Positions 39,501 to 50,795 of a stretch of DNA of 64,000 nucleotides are shown in pieces. Numbering within the stretch: position 1 is the stretch's first letter; each line of letters begins with the position of its first letter. Origin of the DNA: Cordia subcordata (lineage: Eukaryota > Streptophyta > Magnoliopsida > Boraginales > Cordiaceae); assembly GCA_028554755.1 (NCBI GenBank), contig JAPTOF010000006.1, positions 1,296,501-1,360,500 of the forward strand, in the 5' to 3' direction. The position numbers were made by a program, and so were the translations under genes. The notes under the pieces were generated by a model, which was not told where the DNA came from, searched no databases, and saw nothing but the letters and a program-made list of their open reading frames with translations.

Positions 39501-41112
39501 TTGGAATGTGGGAGCAGAATCAACCTTTCAGTGTTGTTCTTTTTTTTTTTTACAAGTTTGTGGTCAAATATGGAGATGGTTGGCAAGCGCCTTGTTCTTG
39601 AGTAGGGCTTTCTTGGAGGTCTAATTAAGGACACACTAATTATTTTGCTCAAATAAATCTGAGAAAAATTATAATCAACATTAATTAACTCATTATGATA
39701 TAGATATTGTTTATGATTTAATTACAAACTATCACCCTTGTCTCTGAAATATATTCCCATGGTATCCATTATCATTTTTCCCTTTTGGTTCCATTACAAT
39801 GCTTTTGTATTCTTTACAATGTGTTAGAAAGGAACCAAGTTTGACATTTTTTCTTCTATTAATCATTCCTTTGTTCGTTACATTGTGACCTTCATTCCAT
39901 TCCAAGGTTCATTCCGTTTTTGCCTAAATTCGATTTAGCATGTTAAATGTAATATAATAATTATGACTGCACAGGATGTAGTTGATCCTGCATGTTGCCT
40001 CTTAGTTGCAATGGTAGCTTAAGTTGCACTACGCGGCAAGTGTATCTTTAAAATCTTCGTGATTTGGTTTCCCAACAAGCTTACATCATCCTCTATGCAC
40101 ATTACCGAAATGAATTTTATAAATTTTAAAATTCTTGACATTCAGAATGGATGTAAGGTTACATTGGTAATAAGTGCTTCTGTTGGCCAAGAATGATTCA
40201 TTGCACGACTGTGTTATAAGCATCCGTTCTTTATAACCTCTACTTAGTTCCTATCTTTTATAGCTGCAGATTTCTGTTATAAATGGTAATTCTTGTTATG
40301 GCAGGGCAAGAAAGTGGAGGATCAGACAAAAACTAAGGATGCAGCTGACTCTGATGTCGAGTCTGATATATTTGAACAGAACTTTAGAGAACTCAAGAAA
40401 TGGGTGGATATTAAATCTGCCAAGTATGGCACTCTCTTAGTGATATGGGAAAGACGCAGTGGAAGGCTTGGAACAGCTCTGAAGGTACTTAGTATCATCC
40501 TCTTATCATATATTTATACCAGTTCTTTTCGTGCCTCTCTTTGTGAACAAGACATTGCTTGATCGGTCCTGTATCATCTGCAAAGTGTAAAAGATGTCCA
40601 ATCCCTACTTTTGCATATTATCTTGGAAGATGTATGGATAATTGAAGAATGGAGGGGTAGGGAGAAGGAATTCATTCAAGAGCTTGTGTGCTCTCAAATC
40701 GTTTCCAATCATGATTTCTGCGGTTATTTATTCATCTCTAGTAGGATATCCGAGAATACTTTCTGAAAATGGAGTCTAGACAGTTCTGTTTCAGACACCA
40801 AAGCGGAATTTTTTTCTAATTTTTACATATCTCATTCCTGTTCCTCAACATGGGGTACTCATTCCCGGTAGCTCTATTTACATATGAATTTCTCGTGTTC
40901 TTCCACATCGTTGTCAATATTCACTCTCTCTGTTGACTGACTTGTTGAATCAGGTGGTAAATGACATGATTCAAGATGATGGTGAACCTCCTAAGAAGAA
41001 ACTTTATGAACTAAAGCTCTCGTTGCTCAATCAAATTGGATGGGACCATTTGGTGTTGTATGAGAAACAGTGGATGCACATACGCTTCCCGCCTAGTTTA
41101 CCTCTTTTTTAA
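21558..41112 (+). CDS. TPP2: Tripeptidyl-peptidase II (S8 subtilisin-like serine protease)
   Basis: TPP II forms giant complexes that trim tripeptides from peptide N-termini, acting downstream of the proteasome. 34 in-frame exons: 21558-21732, 21995-22073, 22151-22224, 22751-22860, 22980-23060, 23544-23630, 23721-23863, 24591-24741, 24824-24946, 25238-25321, 25417-25604, 27274-27448, 27546-27667, 27763-27842, 28254-28312, 29187-29341, 29951-30129, 31059-31171, 31276-31446, 32253-32381, 33111-33211, 33297-33414, 33792-33871, 34053-34125, 34409-34494, 34579-34630, 34783-34917, 35018-35089, 37200-37292, 37826-37921, 38792-38890, 39196-39288, 40305-40484, 40954-41112; 1304 aa. Triad: Asp59 (IFDSGVDP), His286 (SPHGTHVAG), Ser472 (NGTSMSSP), with Asn384 (SAGNNGP) for the oxyanion hole. 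The long Asp59-His286 insert is a TPP II hallmark. The C-terminus RFPPSLPLF matches plant homologues. An in-frame Met at 21378 would add 60 residues; the conserved start was chosen. Confidence 0.96.
25605..27273 (+). other. TPP2 intron 11 (1.67 kb)
   Basis: One of the larger TPP2 introns. It holds a small direct repeat (GGTGTTGATTGGCC near 26012 and 26083) but no recognisable gene; open frames inside are chance. The split Trp codon (TG|G) is restored across it. Confidence 0.6.
36210..37082. mobile_element. Mutator-like (MULE) MITE in TPP2 intron 28
   Basis: An 873-bp element bounded by perfect 9-bp direct repeats TTGTCTTTA (36201-36209 and 37083-37091), the duplication length typical of Mutator-like transposons. 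Ends are inverted: left GAGTTAAATTCAAATAAGTC, right reversed GGGTAAATTTCACAATAAGT. Both arms carry repeated units based on AAGTCCCTA.TGTT / GGGACTA.T.TGA. No transposase is encoded. It lies 0.1 kb before the acceptor of exon 29. Confidence 0.85.
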
Positions 41113-42181
41113 GGTTTTGCTTTAGTTCGCAGTGCCAACTACAGATGCAGCTACTCTTGCGCCCCAAAGATCTTTGAAGGAAATTTCTGAAAGTCTTTCC
41201 TTAGCGACTTTTGACGCTTAAGATTGTTGTCAAGAGTAGTATTTCATTCTGCAGTGTTCGGAGTTGATCCCTTTTTCTTCATTTGAAGTAGCTTTCAAGT
41301 ACTCGCAACCTGTAATTTATCTAGTAATCGTAGCACATCTAATTCGTGAAGTTAATTAATGAGCTTTCGCGGAGAACTCTGGCAAAGAGTATGCACAGTA
41401 AGCATCCGCTTTTTCTGATTAACAATGTAATATGAAAGTAGCGAACCTTTCTTTTTTGTTGCCAATGGATGTTTGGTAGATCTTTACAGTACATTGTTGG
41501 TGAAATCATCATAACTGGAACTGAGACTGTCTTTAGAATTTGACTTTACCAACGAAGTTTGCCTAATCTAATGTCTATTTTCTCACTCTTTTTTTCTCCC
41601 CTCAGAAGTTTAACATGTCTGCCATAGAAGTAATATGGTAACATTTAAGACATCGAGTCTAATTTATTAGTTACCCTTATATTTGTAAATCACTACAGGA
41701 TCTGAATCTAATAGTAGTTGTGAGCTGATGAAGTAATCATTTTGAAAATATATATATTAACGACCAGCGAGTATCCCATGTGGCTAAGCAGGATGGTTTG
41801 GTTCGAACAGATGGTGATGGGGAGAAAGTTAGTGACATTGATCCATGAGAAGCTCAACAAACTCTTCGAATAGTCAAAGGTACTTTAAAAAACAAATAAA
41901 TAAAACAGAAAAATAACGAAGGTATATCTAACTCATTGATACCCCTATGAAATCTTATGAATAGTTTACTATTATTAAAATTTTCTTTTCTAATAATGTA
42001 ATATCACGTGATTGGATCCAAATCCTTTCCCCATGGATCCCATTATTTTACAGGAATGCAGGGAGACCCAAAATGGCCGGAGGCCAAAAATAATTGAATA
42101 ACTCATGAGAACAACACCTAAAAGAATTATTTGAATAACTTAGGAAAAGAACACCGTACCTAGCAATCTCTAATAACAAAT
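41113..42181. other. Convergent intergenic DNA between TPP2 and the P450 gene
   Basis: Holds the two 3' UTRs facing each other. Nothing else recognised. Confidence 0.5.
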
Positions 42182-43038
42182 CTAGAGAGGTTTCAATATC
42201 AAAGGTAGACCTTGACCAGGCCTGAGGGAGAGCAAGATATTTGGACAATGAGAATAATTCGTGGAAAGAGAAAAGGAAAACCTAGTAAGAATGAGTGTCA
42301 GAACAATCTTGTACTCCATCATACTCAAGTTCCTACCGATGCACATCCTTCCTCCAAACCCAAAAGGCAAAAACCCCATTTTGTGGTTGCACCCACCATG
42401 AATGTCTTGTTCAAACCTCTCTGGTCTGAATTCATTCGCATCTTCACCCCAGAGTTGTTTGTCATGGTGCATGGACACCACATCGATCCACATGTTGGTG
42501 CCTTTTGGGATCACTTGATGATGATGATGATCTCCGACTCGGATGTCTTCTCTTGCTTGCCTGTGTACACTTGGTGCCGATGGATATAACCTCAACACTT
42601 CGTTCATCACCCATCCCATCTGCATTCACCCACCAAGCAAGATTTTGATCTTTACAACTAATGTAAGAGACACATTTCTAATCATTTGTGTATGTAACAT
42701 GATGGATTTAGATTCCCTCTTGAGGTTACAATATTATTTATTAGAGCGTAGAAAGAAGGATTTTTGGATCAAACATGGGTTTTAAGGTCAGATTTTGCAT
42801 GCAATAATCCTAGTCAACTTGTTTTTCTTAGATTAATTGACATGATATTCGAAAATTATACATATATTGGCTCTGTTTGCTTTAATTGTAAGATTTTAGT
42901 TGTTGAGCTTTAGTGCTTTTAACAGCAGAGATTCAAGTAAAAGTATAATTGAACAAAAATTGTTGATTGTTTAGATTTATATTTTAGGAGTTGAACTTTC
43001 GGTTGTTGTAAAGGTAACTTTAGTCAACGATTGAGAAA

Positions 43039-43073
<35 letters not shown>

Positions 43074-45117
43074 TATATCTTTACCTTGTTGAGACCATTG
43101 AGCATTGTTACGTCTAGCTCTCGATCATAATCTCCAATCACTTGCTTAACCTCTTCCCTTAGCTGAGTTTGCCATTCAGGATGAATGGCCAAGAGCAGCA
43201 TTGTCCAAGTGAGGGCTAACGCGGTCGTTTCATGTCCTCCAAAGAAAAATGTTTTGCATTCATCAACAAGATCCCTGGTCGTCAACAATTTGTTACGATT
43301 GCCATTTTCACCATTCTGAGCTAGCAACAAACTGAGCAAATCCTGCCGAGGATGCCCCCCATTTTCCAATCTCTTCCGCGCGTCGATTATCGACAGAAGG
43401 AGGGCATCAATCTCCTTCCCCAGGCGTGTTGCCTTTAGGGTTTGCTTAGGCTGCACGTATTCACTGAATGGTACGCCCACGTTGCGGCTAGTGTTGAAGA
43501 GTGTGATCTGCATGGCTCTTAATTTCTCGAACACTTTTTGTCCATTTTCGTAGCTTATTCCGAAGCTCGCTTTCGCGATGATTTCTCCTGCTGTATGTGT
43601 AAGCTCCCCCTCCACATCTATTTCTGGGTTCCCGGAGTTGATCATGGTGGTCCAGCGGTGTAGCATGTTAGTTGCGGACTCTATCATCAAGCTTGACATT
43701 GCCTGGTATAGATATGTATATATTTCATGTAAAGGACAGGGTTACAAATATTTAGAAAGCAAAAAGAGAATGATCATTGGATTAATTAAGAAGGTTAACA
43801 GAACTTTCACTTTCATCTTCCCTGTAATTAATTAGAACAAGCACGCAAATAGTCTTAGGATATGATATCAATTATCATGAGACTAGCTTTTCTCGATTTT
43901 CAGTCCAGAAATGATAATTGACAATTAGTTTTCAAAACTAGGTTTAAGGTTTTAAACTATGGAAATAGTTATTTTTTATTTTGTCTCTACTTGAGGTTTA
44001 ATTAGGGTTAAGAAATTAAAATTGTCATCATAGACGTGAATATGCATTTGAATTATGAAAATAACCTTTTTCTAAAAAAAAAAATTAAGCTAAGATTATA
44101 TGAAATAAAATTGAAAAATGGGCTTGACCCTTCTTGTACCTCACTCGTAATAAAAGTTTTGTGTATTGAACTGTTATTTTTATTTCCCGACCCAGGGGAG
44201 GAAGAGAAGGAGAGATAGAGAAAAAGAGAGAAGGGATTGGGAAACCTTCAAGTTGGGTGGAGAGAATGCAGGAGTGATAACATGCCGCTGGCGAACCCAG
44301 TCATCGCCTTCCACCATGAGTAAGCCATTGCCAAACAAGGGCTTTCTATCACTCTTGAAAACATCTGGTTTACCCCAGCTTTTGCCCATCCGACCTGCAG
44401 ACATCCTCTTGATAAATTCTGGGTCCGCAATGTATAGAAATGGTTGCGTCCCCAACCAAAAGCTATAAACCTTCCCTGCAACCACATGATCATACACTAA
44501 TTGTTATCTCTAGTCACTGCTTTGGGCTCTTCGGATTAGCTTCTTTTAACAACTTGTAGAAGAATGCTTCTTTGAGAACCTAAAAATTCACGCTTCTGTA
44601 GTTGAATTTTTTTTAGAGTTCTAGCGAAAACTAAGCTGAATAGTTATTGCTAAAAAAAAAAAAAAAAGTACTTTTCTCAGTATGTACTTACAAAAGCATG
44701 CATGATCATAGATAATAAAGATATAAGAGTAAAAACATGTATCATCACCCGAACGATATATAACAATGCTAGAAATTGACGATTTCCAATCTTATAACGT
44801 TGCGAAAATGAACGTTTGATCTGGTAGGAAGACTTACCATATAACTTTTGCCATTGAGAAAAACATGGAAAAGCTATTGAATGTATGTCATGAGTAATCA
44901 CGCTGGTACTCGAGGAGGAAAAATCATTCTTTATTTTTTTCGCATGATTCAAATTGCCTAGAGGGAAACTTGGTTTTGGGCCAGAAAATCCATTTACCCT
45001 AAGCTTTCTGAGTGCAAGATTTGGCAAAATCCACCATGAAAATAATACTTTGCAGAACATCATGAATAAAACAATGGCGGCTAAGCTAAGAGGCTGAAGA
45101 AACTGAAGAAAATCCAT
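42182..45117 (-). CDS. CYP715A: Cytochrome P450, CYP72 clan, CYP715A-like
   Basis: An ER-anchored haem monooxygenase. Four exons (minus): 45117-44838, 44475-44246, 43702-43085, 42619-42182; 521 aa, normal for a plant P450. An N-terminal membrane anchor (residues ~10-32) is followed by FSGPKPSFPLGN, a proline-rich hinge. I-helix GGHETT is at 325-330, the ExxR motif EVLR at 383-386, PERF at 442-445, and the haem loop FGFGGRMCIGRN with the ligand Cys469. SITHDIHS-type and FPCFSQWQKLYGK blocks and the sequence SWGKPDVFKSDR point to CYP715, a family linked to flower development; CYP714 or CYP735 are less likely. The substrate cannot be read from sequence. A run of four His (407-410, GDHHHHQ) sits in a surface loop. 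The gene has a (GA)n-rich leader. Confidence 0.9.
43038..43071. repeat. (AT)n/(AC)n microsatellite in P450 intron 3
   Basis: An AT dinucleotide run followed by a short AC run, about 15-45 bases inside the intron from the exon 3 donor. Confidence 0.85.

Positions 45118-45121
<4 letters not shown>

Positions 45122-45160
<39 letters not shown>
45122..45160. repeat. (CT)n microsatellite in the P450 5' leader
   Basis: A long CT run, read as (GA)n in the sense of the gene, ending a few bases upstream of the start codon. GA-rich leaders are common in plants and vary in length. Confidence 0.9.
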
Positions 45161-45164
<4 letters not shown>

Positions 45165-45208
45165 AAATTGATTAATTAGGAATGTTATAAGAGGAGAAAC
45201 AATGGGGG

Positions 45209-45216
45209 TATATATA
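45209..45216 (-). promoter_or_regulatory. TATA box of the CYP715-like gene
   Basis: TATATATA lies about 92 bp upstream of the start codon on the minus strand, giving a leader of roughly 60 bases that includes the GA run. Confidence 0.6.
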
Positions 45217-45239
45217 GATGATTATCATGCAGATGCAGC

Positions 45240-46806
45240 TTGAATATCAAATTCTGACTAACAAACTAATACAAGACCTTTGAATATTTTTTCTGACTTT
45301 GACTGTTTTTGACTTTTTCCTGTTCCTTTTAGCTATTCTTTTTCTTTATTATTATTTTACTGAACTTTTATTGTACGTGTTTGTTACATTTCATGTTTTG
45401 TTTCCTTGTTGATATGTCAGCTTTAGTTTATTCCATGTCCTCATCCATTAATGCGGCTCAAAACGAGTATATTACGCTATATTCTTTAATTTGTGGAAGC
45501 GAGCATGTTTGGCCCCTCCCACATGTTACAATGGCACCCACGCCGCAGAAAACCTATATCTTGATTTTATCACGCCTAATTTCCTTTTAGTACGACGCCA
45601 AACATACTTCAGTTGGTTCAAAGAAGATATCTAACTTTTAATTATAACAAGTGTTATCTCTTCATCTCAAAAATTTACATACAGAGACGCGCACCTAATT
45701 TTATTTTTGTTCACGTTAAATGAGATGCCTACTGTGTTTGTTACGTGCTTATTTAAAATCTTATGTACGTAAAATTATATTGCATTTCCAATTTAAGATT
45801 TCAAATAAGCATATAACAAACACAACAGATGATCTTAACAAGCATTTTAGACTTTCACGCTTTAACTTTTCAGCACAAATTAACAACGGTAATGAAACAG
45901 ACATAGAGCTAGGAAAGTTCCTAGTTATTTTTATTAGGAAGTGCAACTACTATTCTTTTGTGTGCTCTGGCCGACTTCAAATTCGTACTTGATGACTATT
46001 TACAATTCGTTAGTCCACTTGGTCAAAGTTCAAATAAACCGCACTTTACCTATTTAGACCAAAGAATGCCATGTGGTTACGAGATTTCTTCCTAGTCTAG
46101 CTTGTTCCACATTTATTAATTTAATATTTTGTCTCCATATGATCAAGTTTGCAGGTAGTATAGGATAATTAATACGTTGTTTTCCTTTTAATTGTGTGTC
46201 GGTAGAGGACCTCCGAAGATCAATATGGGGGTGGTGTACAACACTAAAATGTTAATACGGATAGGGTTTGAAAAGATTAAATGTAAATATTCGGCCTTCA
46301 AATGAAGTTCACACCTCTCTATTTTTCTTTTTTTCAAATGTTTAATGATTTTTTATATCGAAAATTTCTCTTTCTTGTGAGTGATTTTTAAGTTCCAAAG
46401 AAGCTCCCGCCAAACAAACTAGTCTTTTGAAATGGACTTTTCTTTTGGATTTAAATTGTTACAAAATGGTTGCTGACATCGAGATGCCATTTATGTGAAG
46501 TATCATTAAATTTATACTATACCTTAGTTTGTGTTTCTTCATCAACTCGTTTTGAGAAAGTCAATGGCCGTTTATGTCGATATTATTGTAGTAGATCAAT
46601 AATGTACCTGAAATTGACAAAATCATCAATCAAGCCCTTTACGAGAGTAAAGTTAATTGTTTAGTTCCCTTTGAGATCCTCTTGCTAGTAATGAATTGCA
46701 TTGCTAGTTGGTGATAAAACCACCTTGAAATCTTAACAGATATTAACTAAGACAAGAAAGAAACAAAACTAAACTCGTGATTGGTGAAGTAGGGTCTTGT
46801 CGACCC
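45240..46806. other. Intergenic DNA upstream of the P450 gene
   Basis: AT-rich promoter-distal DNA. No gene recognised. Confidence 0.5.
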
Positions 46807-46820
46807 TTTTGAATTTCTAT

Positions 46821-47081
46821 TTTTTTTTTCAAAAGGGTTAACCAAAGGAGAACCCCTTTCCCACCTGGCCAGAGGCCCCTTAACCAGGCAGGAGGTAAAT
46901 CGAGGGATGTGCGTAAGTGGCAGCCCGACCAGGGAGAGGACCAACAGGCGTGGAAATCCAGCAACAGCCCCCGCAATATTTCAGCGGAGTACTGCCGCCA
47001 CACGGACTCGATCCCGCGTTGTCAGGGTGTCTCCACCCTAATCACCTGGCCACTTACCAACTCACCTATGCCCCTGAGGGC
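46821..47081 (-). mobile_element. tRNA-derived SINE with A-tail and target duplications
   Basis: On the minus strand the element starts at 47081 (GCCCTCAGGGGCATAGG), carries a box A-like TAGGTGAGTTGG (47068-47057) and a box B-like GGGATCGAGTCC (47015-47004), and ends with an A-rich tail (T run at 46821-46829). It is flanked by direct repeats TTTTGAATTTCTATTTT at 46807-46823 and 47082-47098, the mark of LINE-mediated insertion. The body is distinctly more GC-rich than its surroundings. No coding capacity. Confidence 0.85.
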
Positions 47082-47181
47082 TTTTGAATTTCTATTTTGT
47101 ACACAAAAATGTTGTCAACTCATATGAGCTTTACAGCTTACTCTTCTTGGTACAAATTAAACAATTTGGTACTAAAAATTC

Positions 47182-47846
47182 TTAGGACGGTAATGAAACG
47201 AGTAACTTAGGGTACCCGGCATCAATCGATCCGATTAAAATTTGATAAAATCCGTCCCGTTAAAAACCCGGAACAAATAAAAATACCCGTTAGGGTCTGG
47301 GATGGAACTGGGATTGACTCCCGGATACCCGCATTCCCGAACCAGGTTATGTATATATACATATATGTACATATATGTGTAAGTGTTTTACATTTATTAA
47401 TTAATTATAGTTTTAAGTACATAAGTATATTATATACTAAAAATTAAGAAAATATTTTACTTTCTAGTAATAGTAAGGTTTGAACCCTTAACCTTTTGCT
47501 CTTTAAAATTTTATCATTTTAATCTATTTTAGTGATATTGTTTAGATTTTTTGGGGAAAATTTATTTAAATGGTTAGTTTTTTAAAATTTAGTGATTTAA
47601 TTCGATTTTCAGGGTTGAAAACATATCTTAAATTTGGATTTGAGATGTTTCTTGTTAAAATTTTTATTTAAATTTTAACCGAGTTTGGGACGTTCCGGGT
47701 ACCCGCAGGTTTGGGATGTTCCGGGAATGAGATTCCCATTTAATTTTTATCCAAGTTTGGAACGAAAGTAGAAATTAAAATATTATCTGAATAACGAGTT
47801 TGAAATTTCTTCGTAAGCAGAGTACCCATCCCGTTGCCGTCCTTAA
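47182..47846. mobile_element. TIR element, possibly hAT-type, non-autonomous
   Basis: Left end TTAGGACGGTAATGAAACG and reversed right end TTAAGGACGGCAACGGGA are imperfect inverted repeats, each followed by a GGGTAC-containing block. Possible 8-bp duplications are AAAAATTC (47174-47181) and AAAAATTA just right of the element, with one mismatch. The interior has GGGTACCCG and TTCCGGG(T/A) motifs repeated near both ends and an AT-rich centre. Confidence 0.55.
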
Positions 47847-48308
47847 AAAATTAAAGTTAACTCTTGACTTAACAACACAAGCCGACTTATTAATGAGTCG
47901 CCGAGAAGCCATGCATTTGCGTGCCAATGGTTCACACTGCAGCTTTAATTTGAAATAAGCATAACTGCTCATAAGCACCATCATGAATCACGTTATTGAT
48001 GATGATGATATGACGGCTGTTTTTCCCAGTGTTTTTGGCTTAATTCATACTGTTGGTCATAGTTTTTGACTCTAATTAAATTCTTCCATATTGTTATTTG
48101 AAGAGATTTCTGTTAGTAACATCAAAGGTGTGTTACCATATATACAAAAAAGTCAAGAATTTAGCTTTCTCAATAGGATAAAATATACGAATTTGATGAT
48201 ATAATTTTAATCTAAAAATATTTACGATATGCGTTGGTTACTTAGATTTACCCTTCTCTTTTAGGGCTAGGGAAGAGTAGTCCTAAGAATTTACGTAGGC
48301 AGAATAAT

Positions 48309-48415
48309 TATATTATTATTATTATTATTATTATTTGGTTAATCCCCACCATCATGGGATTTAATCCAAAACCTCAAGTTGGAAGAAATAATCTCAACCA
48401 CTTGAGCTATCCTCT
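48309..48415 (-). mobile_element. Short tRNA-derived SINE-like element
   Basis: On the minus strand, GAGGATAGCTCAAGTGGTTG contains a strong box A (TAGCTCAAGTGG, 48409-48398), followed about 30 bases later by a decayed box B (GGATTAAATCCC, 48367-48356) and an (AAT)n tail (48334-48309). The layout of tRNA head plus simple-repeat tail fits a short SINE; no target duplication is evident. Confidence 0.55.
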
Positions 48416-48429
48416 AATCTACCTAAACG

Positions 48430-49555
48430 GAATTAATCATAAAGGTACAACCAATATACAAGAAGAAAAAGGAACATAACAGAAATGGTAGAGTAGGACA
48501 TCAAGACTCAAAACTATGAAATACTTAGAAATTTGCCGTTACTTGTAGAGCTGAGGCCATTTTCACGTGGAGTACAAAGTCCTTATAAGTAAATCTTGAA
48601 CTTTTCCTTTAAATTGTGAAACAATAGAAGGACCTGCCTTAACCTTATAGCCCCTAGGAGAAAATCCATGAAATCTTGCAATATTTGCAGAAAGTGTGTG
48701 CTCATATTTCTGCTTCCTCGTAATGTGCATCACTAAAATGGGCAACACGAAATTGATAGCAATTTTGATGGGTAAGCCAAGGACAGTGTGTCATCCCATG
48801 CATGTTCCAAGTAGACAGAATTCAGAAAGTAGTGGACTTCTTTAATGACGGAAAAAGAAAAACATGATACACGTTATGCAAATGGTCAATTCATCGGAGA
48901 ATGGTGGAGTTCTATTTTTAAATCAATTAATATTAAATAAATAACTTAGAATTTTATAGAGTGATTATTATGGATTAATATATATGAAAAGTATATATTA
49001 TAACACCACTTAATGTGTGACATCGTTTGAGAAAATAAATCTTTTTGGTTGCCAGAGTCACGTTGAAATAAATTAGCGAGCGCAGTAATTAGATGTATAC
49101 ATAAGATGATATTAAGGTGTGTGTGTATATATAAACAAAAAGATATAAGTCACACGTGAATAGACAAGATCAAGTCTAATTCCCCATACCAACCACAATT
49201 TTGTATGGTCTTAGAATTAATAACTCTTCTTTTTTTGTTAAACATGTGTTTTATAATACATTCTATTCTGAGGTAAGAAGTATAACGAAAATTAATTAGC
49301 GAAAGAAAGAAGAAGAAGAATAAGAAGAAGAAAAACAGAAAATTGTACGATCAACTCCTGAAGATCTGGGGAAAAGGGTTGGCCCCTCTTACTAAGGAAT
49401 TACTAACCAACAAGTTCACTTTATCCTCCGTGGGTCTTTTTTGCCCTTTTTGAGTGCTTTGAAACATCAGTGTGTATCATGTGTGGGTGCAAATTAAATT
49501 TCTGCCACTCGTGACCATTTAGCGAATTCAACCACATTAGAATATATTATTGCAG
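48430..49555. other. Intergenic DNA
   Basis: AT-rich DNA with (GAA)n-like runs near 49308-49335. No gene or RNA recognised. Confidence 0.5.
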
Positions 49556-49560
49556 GCTAA

Positions 49561-49951
49561 GAGGCTGTTTGGCTTTGCTTAAAAAAAAAACTGCTTATAA
49601 ACAAATAACAAATATTCAGAGAAATGTATGAATAAAATATACTTATAAATTTGTTAACATATTTGATGAATATATACTTATAAACAACAGTATTTGTTAA
49701 AATAACTAAAAATGACCTTTCATTAATTGAAAAGTAACTTTTTTTTTTAAGAGATATAAATGAAATTTCACTTAGTTAATACTCATTGCTTATAAACACC
49801 TAAAATAAAAGTTGGGGAAGTGATTTTTTTTTTTTAGGTTGCTGATGAGCTAATTTTACTTGCTTATAAACACAATTTGCCAAACAGATAAATTTTATTT
49901 TTATACTTATAAATAAGTTTGACCAGTTTATAATCACTGCCAAACGCCCTC
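49561..49951. mobile_element. Tourist-like MITE, copy 2 (intact ends)
   Basis: This 391-bp element is flanked by TAA (49558-49560 and 49952-49954). Its ends are inverted: left GAGGCTGTTTGGCTTTGC, right reversed GAGGGCGTTTGGCAGTG. The 3-bp TAA duplication fits the PIF/Harbinger superfamily. It is the inverted relative of the element at 1890-2289. Confidence 0.75.
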
Positions 49952-50283
49952 TAAGAAATGAAGATCATTACAAACCACAGTTACAAGAACAATGTGTAAT
50001 ATGCGTGGTTGACGTGAGATTTGAATGACAGAAAATGTACTTTTGACTATACATAAATTTGATTGAGCACAATTTGAGATGAATAATCCGAAATATAGGA
50101 AGAGAATGTGTTAAAATAGTCCGCCTGCGACAAGCAGGGTGAATGAGCTTCCATCAAAGAAGTTTATATACTTCAATACATGCCTCCATGGAGTGAAATG
50201 CTGGCTAAGGGGTATAACTTACCAAATCATAACGGGTAATAAATCTTCTAAAGTCAATAATTATCCAGAAGGTCTGAATTTTT

Positions 50284-50469
50284 TTAGTCTAATTCTGTTA
50301 TTCTCAAAGCTATAGGAGGTTCAAACATAGAAAAACGAAGAGTTGCCGCAGCAAAGTTCAGATGTATATCAGTGGGAGATGAAGTCATACCAGGGCCATC
50401 AAACGCGTATGGAGTGCCACGCGGAACCTTTTCATCCAACAAACAATGGATTTTCCGCTTCGTAAGCAT
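50284..50469 (-). other. Unassigned open frame downstream of RPC3
   Basis: A 61-codon frame with balanced composition (contains VPRGTPYAFDGPGM and LNFAAATLRFSMFEPP) ends just before an A/T run. The opposite strand is also open over 50372-50581. I do not recognise either peptide. It could be a remnant of another gene or an alternative 3' exon of RPC3, whose stop is 330 bp upstream on the same strand. Evidence for expression is lacking. Confidence 0.25.
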
Positions 50470-50795
50470 CTTTAATGCGAAGGGCTCAGACTCCTTACAA
50501 AGAGCACTTCACGAGAAGATGAGGAACCTGGCAATATCTTGTTCTTCATTTCAAAAAATCAGGGTAAAAAATTTGATATAGCAAAAGAAATCAATTTGAT
50601 TCTAGATGACTAAACTACAATGACAAAGTACCCTTCTTCTTAACGAAGAGAAAGGGAGGGCAAAATGGCATGATGTTTATTTGGATATGGATAGATTCCA
50701 TGAATGCTGTGCAGCTAAAGAGAAAGCATTACAGAAATTCACGGAGAAAGACTCCAAGATGATCCAGAATTGTAAGAAGATACTTACCTCTGCAA

